Positions 1 through 7,165 of a stretch of DNA of 39,703 bases are shown here, piece after piece. The notes beneath the pieces were generated by a model. It was not told the DNA's origin, searched no databases, and saw nothing but the letters and a program-made list of their open reading frames with translations. The stretch covers positions 1 to 39,703 of the forward strand of contig SIBZ01000004.1 of the NCBI GenBank assembly GCA_009694955.1, written 5' to 3'. Position 1 is the first letter of the stretch. Each line of letters opens with the position of its first letter. Made by a program: the position numbers and the translations under genes. Source of the stretch: Candidatus Tayloriibacteriota bacterium. Its GTDB lineage: Bacteria; Patescibacteriota; Minisyncoccia; Phycocordibacterales; UBA10002.

Positions 1-147
1 TTATTGCCTTGATACCAACTACCAATCATTGACCACATCTGGCCCTCTCTTTCTTTTTCGGGCTTGGCTGAATTACCAAAGAACCCGTTTCAAGCCTAGT
101 CTGTAGGAACGAGATTAAAAGGTCAAGGAAATTTCGGCTAGTCGTTT

Positions 148-423
148 CTATGAGTTTTTCTCTTCCTTTTTCAGCCAGCGGACGAGATAGACCGAGAGTA
201 AAACAACGACAAGCGTGATGATGATGGCGTACAAAAATTTGGCGAGAAGGCCGTTTTTATCCAGCGGAAAAAGATACTCAATCAGCGCTTTAATCGCGTC
301 GTTCCACGCGAGCCCCGCGACGAGGCCGAGACCTGCGGTGATAAAGCCGAGCGTGCGCTCGCGCACTTCTTTCTGAAGCGTCTTTCCCTCTTCTTTTACT
401 TTTTCGAGATGCATCGGTTGCAT
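148..423 (-). CDS. small membrane protein, resembles DUF5654-type proteins
   Basis: 91 aa ORF; amphipathic N-terminus, two hydrophobic segments, KKEEKNS tail. Confidence 0.6.
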   Translation of the reverse strand: MQPMHLEKVKEEGKTLQKEVRERTLGFITAGLGLVAGLAWNDAIKALIEYLFPLDKNGLLAKFLYAIIITLVVVLLSVYLVRWLKKEEKNS

Positions 424-428
424 TTTTT

Positions 429-475
429 CTACTAACTACTTACTACGAGCTACTTTCTACTTACTGATGTTATAC
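429..475. repeat. family E low-complexity repeat (CTACTAACTACTTACTAC units)
   Basis: actaactacttactacgagctactttctacttact at a gene junction; similar sequence at 13078-13110. Confidence 0.55.
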
Positions 476-1146
476 ACCACGTCCTTCCGTTCCACCACCA
501 CACGCCATTTATTGCGCTTCGCGTGGGCATACAGCTTCGCGTTCGGGTTAAAACAAATCGGCTCCGATACCAGCTCAAGGAACGGGATATCACTTTCGGT
601 ATCGCCTACTCCGACCGAGCCCTTGAGGGTAAGGTCCTCTTTCTCAACGGCACGCTTCACGACAAGCGCTTTGTTCAGCATAAAATGCAACTCGGTAATC
701 TCGCCGGTAAAACGGTCGGACGGACCTGTCTCGTACATCATCCCGTAGACCTTATCAAACCCAAGCCGTTTACAGAAATGGTCAAGGACACCCTTCGGTG
801 AATGTGAGACAGCGAGCAGAAAGAACCCTTTCTTCTTATACTCCTTTATCAAGTCACGTGTGAAGCGGTACACTCTATCTTTCTGCTCCGCGACGACTTC
901 TTCAGCGATGCGGGAGAATTCTTTGTACTCCACGCCTTTAATATTCGCCATAAAGACCTTCACAACCGCCATAATGTAGGCGTCGTAGTCACCTTTCCGG
1001 TCCAGCCACGCGAGCTTCTGGCGTGCGAAATCGGCGTTTGCGTTCTTGCTGAAAATCCCCTCTTCAATCATCCGGTCCACAATCTGGATAAGGAGCGAGG
1101 AACGGAAGATAGTTCCATCTATGTCGAAGATTGCTACCTTTTTCAT
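457..1146 (-). CDS. HAD-superfamily phosphatase (SerB/HAD-IB-like)
   Basis: DIDGTIF motif I, SHSP motif II-like, GVGDTESDIPFL motif IV. Confidence 0.85.
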   Translation of the reverse strand: MKKVAIFDIDGTIFRSSLLIQIVDRMIEEGIFSKNANADFARQKLAWLDRKGDYDAYIMAVVKVFMANIKGVEYKEFSRIAEEVVAEQKDRVYRFTRDLIKEYKKKGFFLLAVSHSPKGVLDHFCKRLGFDKVYGMMYETGPSDRFTGEITELHFMLNKALVVKRAVEKEDLTLKGSVGVGDTESDIPFLELVSEPICFNPNAKLYAHAKRNKWRVVVERKDVVYNISK

Positions 1147-1218
1147 ACACTCATAGTAGCATATTCGGAAACTTGACAGGAATGTACAAAAGATTCAGTA
1201 TATTTTCAGGATTGAACT

Positions 1219-1626
1219 ATGAAAACACCGAGACACTTCATCGTCTACGACACTGACGAGCCAACAAGTTATCTCAATATCCAGGTTATCGCCGATTGGC
1301 AAGAACGGAACGGAATCGCGCTTATCATCTGCCATACCCTAGAAAGTTTGAAGCGTATCCTACAGGATTTCCCGCACGACATCGTACTCGTGTCGCTCGC
1401 GAATCGCGAGCGTGCCGCGAGGGGCACTCTCTTTCTACGCAACCACGGCGTATCCTTCATCATCATACCGGAGAAGTTGTTTCTGGTTGATTACTTTGAT
1501 GTCGAAACGCTTGACCTTGTCCCGCCCGAACTGGTGTTCGGACGGAAACTGGTTGGGTCGAGGTTCCACCGTACCCACCATGTGGTCAACTGGGGACGAA
1601 CGGTGGATACTCTTTCCTCACGCTAG
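1219..1626 (+). CDS. hypothetical protein, orphan plus-strand gene
   Basis: 135 aa ORF with a TTGACA box upstream (1173-1178) and a strong terminator just downstream. Confidence 0.5.
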   Translation: MKTPRHFIVYDTDEPTSYLNIQVIADWQERNGIALIICHTLESLKRILQDFPHDIVLVSLANRERAARGTLFLRNHGVSFIIIPEKLFLVDYFDVETLDLVPPELVFGRKLVGSRFHRTHHVVNWGRTVDTLSSR

Positions 1627-1632
1627 GCAAAC

Positions 1633-1670
1633 GGCGCTCCGACAGTTTTGTCGCGAGCGCCGCCTTTTTT
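1633..1670 (+). terminator. intrinsic terminator
   Basis: GGCGCTC-CGACA-GTTT-TGTCG-C-GAGCGCC followed by GCCTTTTTT. Confidence 0.85.
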
Positions 1671-1689
1671 CTCACAATCCTTGTGGAAA

Positions 1690-2745
1690 TTACAGCTTGA
1701 TGATTTTCTCCCAAGGCAATCCCTTCTTGCCGAAGTGGCCATAAGCGGCAGTCGCTTGATACCACGGTTTCCGTAAATCAAGCCGTTCAATAATCGCAAG
1801 CGGACGGAAGTCAAAATGCTTTTTCACGAGTGACGCAAGACTCTTCCCTTTCTCGTCAATCGCGTGGACCATAAGGGGATCAATATGGCCAATCGCGTAG
1901 GCAACCGAGACAAGACACTCTTTCGCATATCCGTTCGCTACGATATTCTTCGCCACGAACCGGCACATATACGCGGCGGAACGGTCTACCTTGGTGAGGT
2001 CCTTTCCTGAGAACGCCCCTCCCCCGTGGCAGATAAGTCCGCCGTAGGTGTCTACCATAATTTTGCGCCCCGTGAGTCCCGCGTCCGCCTCAAATCCTCC
2101 CTGTACGAAATTCCCCGTCGGATTTACGAGCACTTCCACTCCTTTGAGTGAACCGATAATCGGAGCGATAATTTTTTTCGTCACTGTCTCCGTCACTTCG
2201 TCGTGGCCGACGCTCTTGTCATGCTGAGTAGAGACAAGCGCGGTTGCAATTTTGTTATTCAGAATCGTAATTTGCGTTTTACCGTCTGGCTTCAGCCATT
2301 TGATTTCCTTCTTCTCTCGCGCTTCCTGAAGTCTTCGTGCCATCTTGTGCACTAATACAACACCAGTCGGCAAATATTCCGGAGTTTCCTTCGTGGCGAA
2401 ACCATACATAATACCTTGGTCACCCGCGCCTCCCGTATTCACACCCTGCGCGATGTCCGGTGACTGCTCTACGATAAAGACCTGGATATCCAAAGGTTTG
2501 GTATAGCCGATGCTCCGGTATACAGCCGCGGCTATTTTCTTATAGTCTACCTTAGCGTTAGTGGTAACTTCCCCACCAAGAACGAGATGTCCGTGGCTTC
2601 CGAAGGTTTCCACTGCGACACGGCTCATCGGGTCTTGACGCATGCACTCGTCTAAAATAGCATCCGAAATCTGGTCACAGACTTTATCCGGATGGCCATT
2701 CGTAACGCTTTCTACGGTATATGTTCTTCTATCGTGTATGTGCAT
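1690..2745 (-). CDS. metK: S-adenosylmethionine synthetase
   Basis: TVESVTNGHPDKVCDQISDAILDE, GAGDQGIMYGFA, GGGAFSGKDLTKVDRSAAY motifs. Confidence 0.97.
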   Translation of the reverse strand: MHIHDRRTYTVESVTNGHPDKVCDQISDAILDECMRQDPMSRVAVETFGSHGHLVLGGEVTTNAKVDYKKIAAAVYRSIGYTKPLDIQVFIVEQSPDIAQGVNTGGAGDQGIMYGFATKETPEYLPTGVVLVHKMARRLQEAREKKEIKWLKPDGKTQITILNNKIATALVSTQHDKSVGHDEVTETVTKKIIAPIIGSLKGVEVLVNPTGNFVQGGFEADAGLTGRKIMVDTYGGLICHGGGAFSGKDLTKVDRSAAYMCRFVAKNIVANGYAKECLVSVAYAIGHIDPLMVHAIDEKGKSLASLVKKHFDFRPLAIIERLDLRKPWYQATAAYGHFGKKGLPWEKIIKL

Positions 2746-2756
2746 CGATTTGAAAT

Positions 2757-2846
2757 TAATTTTTAATTTTCTAATTTTTTAGTTTCTAAATAATTTCCGG
2801 GTGTCTTTTGTTTAAAAACTGGAAATTGGTTATTAGAAATTAAAAA
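2757..2846. repeat. family C AT-rich repeat (AAATTGGAAATT / AATTTCTAATTTT arms)
   Basis: gaaattaatttttaattttctaattttttagtttctaaataatttcc and aaaactggaaattggttattagaaattaaaaaac in rough inverted arrangement. Confidence 0.5.
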
Positions 2847-2867
2847 ACTTTCCCGTAGAGGAAAGAT
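2841..2867 (-). terminator. riboswitch expression-platform terminator upstream of metK
   Basis: minus strand: CTTTCC-TCTACG-GGAAAG-TTTTTTA. Confidence 0.8.
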
Positions 2868-2980
2868 TTTTGGCTAGTATCCTTCCCCGTTCGGGGCTGG
2901 GTTGGCACAGCACTCTTTCGAGCCAGTTGCCGGAGGGTCATTGAGCCAGTACTCTATCCTCACTCTTGATATCGCTATGA
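2868..2980 (-). promoter_or_regulatory. SAM riboswitch (SAM-I clan) upstream of metK
   Basis: minus strand: ATATCAAGAG...ACTGGCTCAATGACCCTCCGGCAACTGG...GTGCTGTGCCAA...CCCCGAACGGGGAAGGATA matches the S-box core layout; located in the metK leader. Confidence 0.88.
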
Positions 2981-3160
2981 AGTTGTAACCGACATACTAC
3001 ACAACTCGCGCCCGACGCGCAATGTTATTGGGATGTTAATTACACATCAAAGACTTGATTCCTGAAAGGTTTGGAGTAGGATACCCCAAGCTGTGTTGAC
3101 GAATTGGGAATGCTTCCCAGAATGTTCTTTACAGCGACAAACTCCCGCATTTCAAGACCT

Positions 3161-3541
3161 ATGAAAGAACATATCGGTTCCGGTCTCCTATCCGCGATTC
3201 TCATTCTTTTCGCCCTGCAGTCACGGGCCGAGGAAACAGTTTTTATCCCCACCCCAGGAATGACTCCCGGACAAACGGTCCACTTCGAATTCCGGCCCGC
3301 GTCGCCGGACGTACAAGTTGTCGGCATTATCGTGGTCTATAAGCACGTTGCTCCAAAAAAAGAGGGGCAGGCTCCACAGAAAGACCCGCCGGTGATTCCA
3401 CTGAGAAGGGTCCAGGAGACGGCGTTCTGGGAAAAACCGTCGGGAAAAATCGGTCCATTTGAGCTGAAGCTCGGCGAGTCGGCATCAAAGGGAACATTCG
3501 CCGGTGCGCCGGTGCTCGCCGTGCTCAGCCGAAAGTTCTAG
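3161..3541 (+). CDS. hypothetical exported protein
   Basis: MKEHIGSGLLSAILILFALQSRAEE signal-peptide-like N-terminus; start inside the longer predicted ORF 3104-3541. Confidence 0.55.
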   Translation: MKEHIGSGLLSAILILFALQSRAEETVFIPTPGMTPGQTVHFEFRPASPDVQVVGIIVVYKHVAPKKEGQAPQKDPPVIPLRRVQETAFWEKPSGKIGPFELKLGESASKGTFAGAPVLAVLSRKF

Positions 3542-3570
3542 CTCTTGGAAATGCTATGAACGAGAAGAAT

Positions 3571-3605
3571 AGTGCCACGCGGACAGTACGTCTGCGTGGC
3601 ATTTC
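3571..3605 (+). terminator. probable terminator
   Basis: TGCCACGC ... GCGTGGCA stem followed by TTTCTCTAT. Confidence 0.6.
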
Positions 3606-3606
3606 T

Positions 3607-4176
3607 CTATATCTCTATTTTAATTTTGACCGCCCCCGCTCGTAGTACTTTGGGCGAATCGCCGAGAAACGATACAAGTGTGGAGGGTTTCCCTCTCAAC
3701 CTCCCCGCACTAACATAGACATCTATCTTTTCCCCAAAATACTTTTTCGCCTCCGCGATGGTCTCTGCGGGTTTCTCCCCTTCCGGGTTCGCGCTCGGCG
3801 CGAGAAGCGGGCCGGTTTTTTTTAGCAATGTTTGAAGTTTTTTTGACTTCGGTAAACGAAACGCGAGTGTGTTCGTTCCTAAATGCAGATACGAAAACTT
3901 TTTTGCTTTACACGGGAAAATGACACTTACCTTTCCCGGCCAGACCGTCTTGAGAAAACGCGAAACAGCCGGAGTCGGCGTAATGGCGAATCCGGCCAGT
4001 TCCGTAATGGACGAAATGAGCACAATAAAAGGTTTTTCCGGAGTTTTCCGGCGCAGCGCGTAGAGCTTCTTCACCGCTTTCTTATCCAGCGCCCTCACGA
4101 CGACACCGTAGATGGTGTCGGTTGGGATTACTCCAATGCCCCCTTTTTTCAGAAGATTGATAAGAGTAGAAGGCAT
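3607..4176 (-). CDS. tsaC: L-threonylcarbamoyladenylate synthase (Sua5/YrdC/TsaC family)
   Basis: GVIPTDTIYGVV, LRRKTPEKPFIVLI, APSANPEGEKPA motifs; start placed at MPSTLINLL because the upstream MVIDYSV lies in a repeat. Confidence 0.9.
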   Translation of the reverse strand: MPSTLINLLKKGGIGVIPTDTIYGVVVRALDKKAVKKLYALRRKTPEKPFIVLISSITELAGFAITPTPAVSRFLKTVWPGKVSVIFPCKAKKFSYLHLGTNTLAFRLPKSKKLQTLLKKTGPLLAPSANPEGEKPAETIAEAKKYFGEKIDVYVSAGRLRGKPSTLVSFLGDSPKVLRAGAVKIKIEI

Positions 4177-4183
4177 GACAGAG

Positions 4184-4256
4184 TAATCAATCACCAATAT
4201 CCAACGAAAGAACGTTTCTTTTTGGTTATTGGTGTTTGGTTATTGGTGATTAGTTA
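4184..4256. repeat. family B palindromic element (ACCAATA arms / TATTGGT arms, central hairpin)
   Basis: TAATCAATCACCAATATCCAA CG AAAGAA CGT TTCTTT TTGGTTATTGGTGTTTGGTTATTGGTGATTA. Confidence 0.75.
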
Positions 4257-4792
4257 GCCTTAAACGTCGCCTCCTCTCCCGCGACAATGACATCTTCGCG
4301 ATAATTGAATGCGGCGGCCCCGACATCCTTGTACACAACAACTTTGTATGTACTGCCCGCGACAGTCGGGCGAAGAAGTTCAATGGTTGTCTTCTGTGCG
4401 TTGCCGACAAACACCTTCTGAGCGCCGAGAATGTTACCAAGCACACCGCCTTTTACCTCACGCACCGCTACCCACAGGATGTCTTTTGCATCGATGCTCG
4501 CGATTTCCACGCGACCGCCAGCAGGTTGGTCGGTGACACTAAGCCCCTTGGTGGTCACTGCCCCCGTCGCAGGGGTTTCGGATGCTTCTTTCTTTTCCGT
4601 CGGCGCGACAACCCCCTCTTTCTCTTTGATAACTTCTCCTACCGCTGCTTCTTCTTTGGACGTTGAAATATTCTTTACCACATCTCCCGTCCGGCGCGCT
4701 TGCCAGAAGACGCCCGTCGCGAACCCGACAAGGAGTCCGATAATGAGAGCGGTGATAATCTTTCCCGATGCGTTACTTTGAGTGGGTTCCAT
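4250..4792 (-). CDS. membrane-anchored hypothetical protein with a C-terminal beta-rich domain
   Basis: TM segment IITALIIGLLVGFATGVFW, charged linker, C-terminal domain VEIASIDAKDILWVAV... Confidence 0.65.
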   Translation of the reverse strand: MEPTQSNASGKIITALIIGLLVGFATGVFWQARRTGDVVKNISTSKEEAAVGEVIKEKEGVVAPTEKKEASETPATGAVTTKGLSVTDQPAGGRVEIASIDAKDILWVAVREVKGGVLGNILGAQKVFVGNAQKTTIELLRPTVAGSTYKVVVYKDVGAAAFNYREDVIVAGEEATFKAN

Positions 4793-4908
4793 GGTACCGA
4801 TGAATTATGAGGTATGAATAATGAATTAAGCTCTAGTGGCTGTATTGTAATCGGTAGTACGTCCTTGAACATCTTTACTTAAAAGGTCTCCTATGTCATA
4901 AATAGGAG

Positions 4909-5652
4909 ATGAACATACTGCGAACACGATTTAAAAAAGACATTGTGTGCGAATTTATTCCTCCCAATCGACCTTCAAACAAGGTGATTATTTTCTGTAA
5001 AGGAATGCCTGGGCTTCCTCGGTTCCCCCAGGTGTTGGAATTCTGGGCGAAAAAAGGCTACTGGGTATTTTTCCCCCGTTATCGTGGCACATGGGAAAGC
5101 GACGGCGAGTTTCTGAAGGAATCTCCCGAAAAGGACATTCTTGATGTCATCGACGAACTCCCAAAAGGATTTACCGACCTCTGGTCCGGTCGGTCCTATA
5201 AGCTATCAGCTAAAAGCTATAAGCTATTCATATTCGGCGGCAGTTTCGGCGGGCCGGCAGCAATACTCTGTTCCCGAGATCCACGTGTGACGAAAGCGGT
5301 CGCCTTCGCGCCAGTTATAGATTGGGAAGCGCCATCCGAGGAAGAACCGATGGATAAACTTGGTGCATTTATTCCGCAAGGGTTTGGACAGAGCTACCGG
5401 TTCTCACAGAAAAATTGGGACCGACTCAGCCACAACGAGTTTTACAGTCCGCTCAAAGAGTCCGATACGATTGATGGCAAAAAACTTCTCATCTTCCACG
5501 CTAAGGATGACGAATCGTGCCACTATCCCTCGACCAAAACATTCGCCGAAAAAACCGGCGCGAAACTCATCACGCTTCGCACCGGTGGCCACTTTGGCAT
5601 CTCAAAATCCATCGAACCGAGATTCTATAAAGAAATCAAGAAATTCCTCTAG
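4909..5652 (+). CDS. alpha/beta hydrolase
   Basis: GGSFGG nucleophile elbow, late GGHFG histidine motif. Confidence 0.75.
   Translation: MNILRTRFKKDIVCEFIPPNRPSNKVIIFCKGMPGLPRFPQVLEFWAKKGYWVFFPRYRGTWESDGEFLKESPEKDILDVIDELPKGFTDLWSGRSYKLSAKSYKLFIFGGSFGGPAAILCSRDPRVTKAVAFAPVIDWEAPSEEEPMDKLGAFIPQGFGQSYRFSQKNWDRLSHNEFYSPLKESDTIDGKKLLIFHAKDDESCHYPSTKTFAEKTGAKLITLRTGGHFGISKSIEPRFYKEIKKFL
5197..5227 (+). repeat. family A repeat (AGCTATAAGCTAAAAGCT), in frame inside the hydrolase
   Basis: tataagctatcagctaaaagctataagctat encodes YKLSAKSYKL. Confidence 0.75.
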
Positions 5653-5659
5653 TAGTAAT

Positions 5660-5697
5660 TTTAGCAAAGTAACCACGGCCGTGGTTACTTTGCTAAA
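5660..5697. terminator. 38-nt perfect palindrome between convergent genes (possible bidirectional terminator)
   Basis: TTTAGCAAAGTAACCACGG|CCGTGGTTACTTTGCTAAA, overlapping the truB stop codon. Confidence 0.6.
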
Positions 5698-6409
5698 TTA
5701 CTTCTGCATCTTCGATTTTGAATTCTCCTATTCGAGTACGGCGAAGCCCCGCGAGCGTGGCGGGAACTCCAAGACGCCTTCCGAACTCTTCGGCGAGGGA
5801 GCGGATGTAGGTCCCGCTTGTGACGTCGAAGCGGACAGACACCACCACCCCGCCTCCGGCACCCCTCCTCAACTGAGGAGGGGGTGAAGAGACACCGAGA
5901 AACTCCACCGCGGTTATCTCCATCACCTTACTTGGAGTATCTACCACTTCACCGCGCCGTGCTTTTTTATACAGTGCTTCCCCTCCCCGTTTGATAGCGG
6001 AATACGCCGGAACCGGAAGCTCAAGCTTTCCTATCATTGTCTGCAGTATCTTTTCTATTTCTTCGTTTGAAAATTTCTTATCTTGAAAATTAATTGAAAA
6101 TTGGGAATTGGAAATTGGTACTTCTTGGCCAGTGATATCTCCCGTATCCGTTTTTACTCCGAGTAGTATTTCCGCCTCATATGTTTTATCGAGCTTCAAA
6201 AACTCGTGAAGTTTTTTGGTTCCGTCACCAACTCCGATAATCATAAGCCCCGTCGCCATCGGGTCCAGCGTCCCCGCATGCCCCATCTTGCGTATATTCA
6301 GCTTCTTCCTCAGTATGCGAATACAGTCAAAGGAAGTAATTCCCTTCGGCTTATCAATGAGTAGAATATGTTCGGGAAGCACAGTAGGAGTATGGTACAC
6401 TTTTAACAT
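5693..6409 (-). CDS. truB: tRNA pseudouridine(55) synthase
   Basis: LLIDKPKGITSFDCIRILRKKL, GHAGTLDPMATGLMIIGVG, PAYSAIKRGGEALYKKAR motifs; start placed at MLKVYHTP. Confidence 0.95.
   Translation of the reverse strand: MLKVYHTPTVLPEHILLIDKPKGITSFDCIRILRKKLNIRKMGHAGTLDPMATGLMIIGVGDGTKKLHEFLKLDKTYEAEILLGVKTDTGDITGQEVPISNSQFSINFQDKKFSNEEIEKILQTMIGKLELPVPAYSAIKRGGEALYKKARRGEVVDTPSKVMEITAVEFLGVSSPPPQLRRGAGGGVVVSVRFDVTSGTYIRSLAEEFGRRLGVPATLAGLRRTRIGEFKIEDAEVI
5841..5892 (-). repeat. GC-rich palindromic repeat in frame inside truB
   Basis: CCCCTCCTCA-AC-TGAGGAGGGG palindrome; encodes SSPPPQLRRGAGGGVVV. Confidence 0.7.
6070..6120 (-). repeat. family C repeat in frame inside truB
   Basis: cttgaaaattaattgaaaattgggaattggaaattgg encodes PISNSQFSINFQ. 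Confidence 0.7.
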
Positions 6410-6410
6410 A

Positions 6411-6494
6411 TCATTAATCACCAATAACCAATATCCAATCACCAAGGAAGAAATGATTCTTTTTGGGTATTGATAATTGGTGCTTGGTTATTTT
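6411..6494. repeat. family B palindromic element, second copy
   Basis: TTAATCACCAATAACCAATATCCAATCACCAA GG AAGAA ATGA TTCTT TTTGGGTATTGATAATTGGTGCTTGGTTATT. Confidence 0.75.
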
Positions 6495-6497
6495 ACT

Positions 6498-6752
6498 ATG
6501 TCCCACATAGACCGCCTCGAATTTAAAAAAGCGTTGTACAAACTCCGCGAAAGCGGTTCGTTTTCCAATCATGAAATAGACGAGATAGAGAACGTCTTTT
6601 ACGGTAGCTTACACGAAAGCAATATGTCGGCAGGTATCAGCTCCTCTGAACTCGAAAAAGGCATCGAGTACCTCACACGACATCCCGAAAATCACCATCT
6701 TTCTCACGATGAAATCAAAAAATTGGAGGAGGTGCTGAAGCACTATCTCTAA
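6498..6752 (+). CDS. small acidic helical hypothetical protein
   Basis: MSHIDRLEFKKALYKLRESGSFSNHEIDEIENVFYG...; start inside ORF 6477-6752. Confidence 0.6.
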   Translation: MSHIDRLEFKKALYKLRESGSFSNHEIDEIENVFYGSLHESNMSAGISSSELEKGIEYLTRHPENHHLSHDEIKKLEEVLKHYL

Positions 6753-6818
6753 GAAAATAACCGAAAAATCACTGATTCTCTTTTGGTTGGTGGTTGGTGA
6801 TGGGTGTTTGATTATTTC
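6751..6818. repeat. family B element, third and more degenerate copy
   Basis: gaaaataaccgaaaaatcac tgattctctttt ggttggtggttggtgatgggtgtttgattatttc. Confidence 0.6.
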
Positions 6819-7164
6819 CCCGCAGTGTCCGTACTGCCCGCACTGCCTGCTTCAAGTGGCGGACGGTAAAAAAGCCGACCACACCGAGTACGACGAGCAA
6901 GAGCTTCATCTCAAGTTCAGTGGAGGAAAATGCCGACAGAGAGAAGTTCGAAAGGTTTCCCCCGCTCTCCGCGACCGAAAGGTTTCTCCATACGTCTTGA
7001 ACGGACACAAACAATGTGGCAATAAAGGCGACCACGACAATCACGAGACAGTCAAACGCGAACGGAGAAATATTGCGGATCATAAACAAGACGTAGATGC
7101 GTCGCATCACGCGCTGTCTGAGCGTCTTTCTCGTACTTGGTTGTATGATACTTTCGTCTTGCAT
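6769..7164 (-). CDS. two-TM membrane protein adjacent to an ECF sigma gene
   Basis: 131 aa; two hydrophobic segments; starts immediately after the sigma stop codon; C-terminus NNQTPITNHQPKENQ lies in a family B repeat. Confidence 0.6.
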   Translation of the reverse strand: MQDESIIQPSTRKTLRQRVMRRIYVLFMIRNISPFAFDCLVIVVVAFIATLFVSVQDVWRNLSVAESGGNLSNFSLSAFSSTELEMKLLLVVLGVVGFFTVRHLKQAVRAVRTLRGNNQTPITNHQPKENQ

Positions 7165-7165
7165 A

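Noticed and set aside
6411-6818. Possible CRISPR-like array from the repeated TTGGT/ACCAA units
   Set aside because: Units are short, degenerate and tandem without spacers of regular length; no cas genes.
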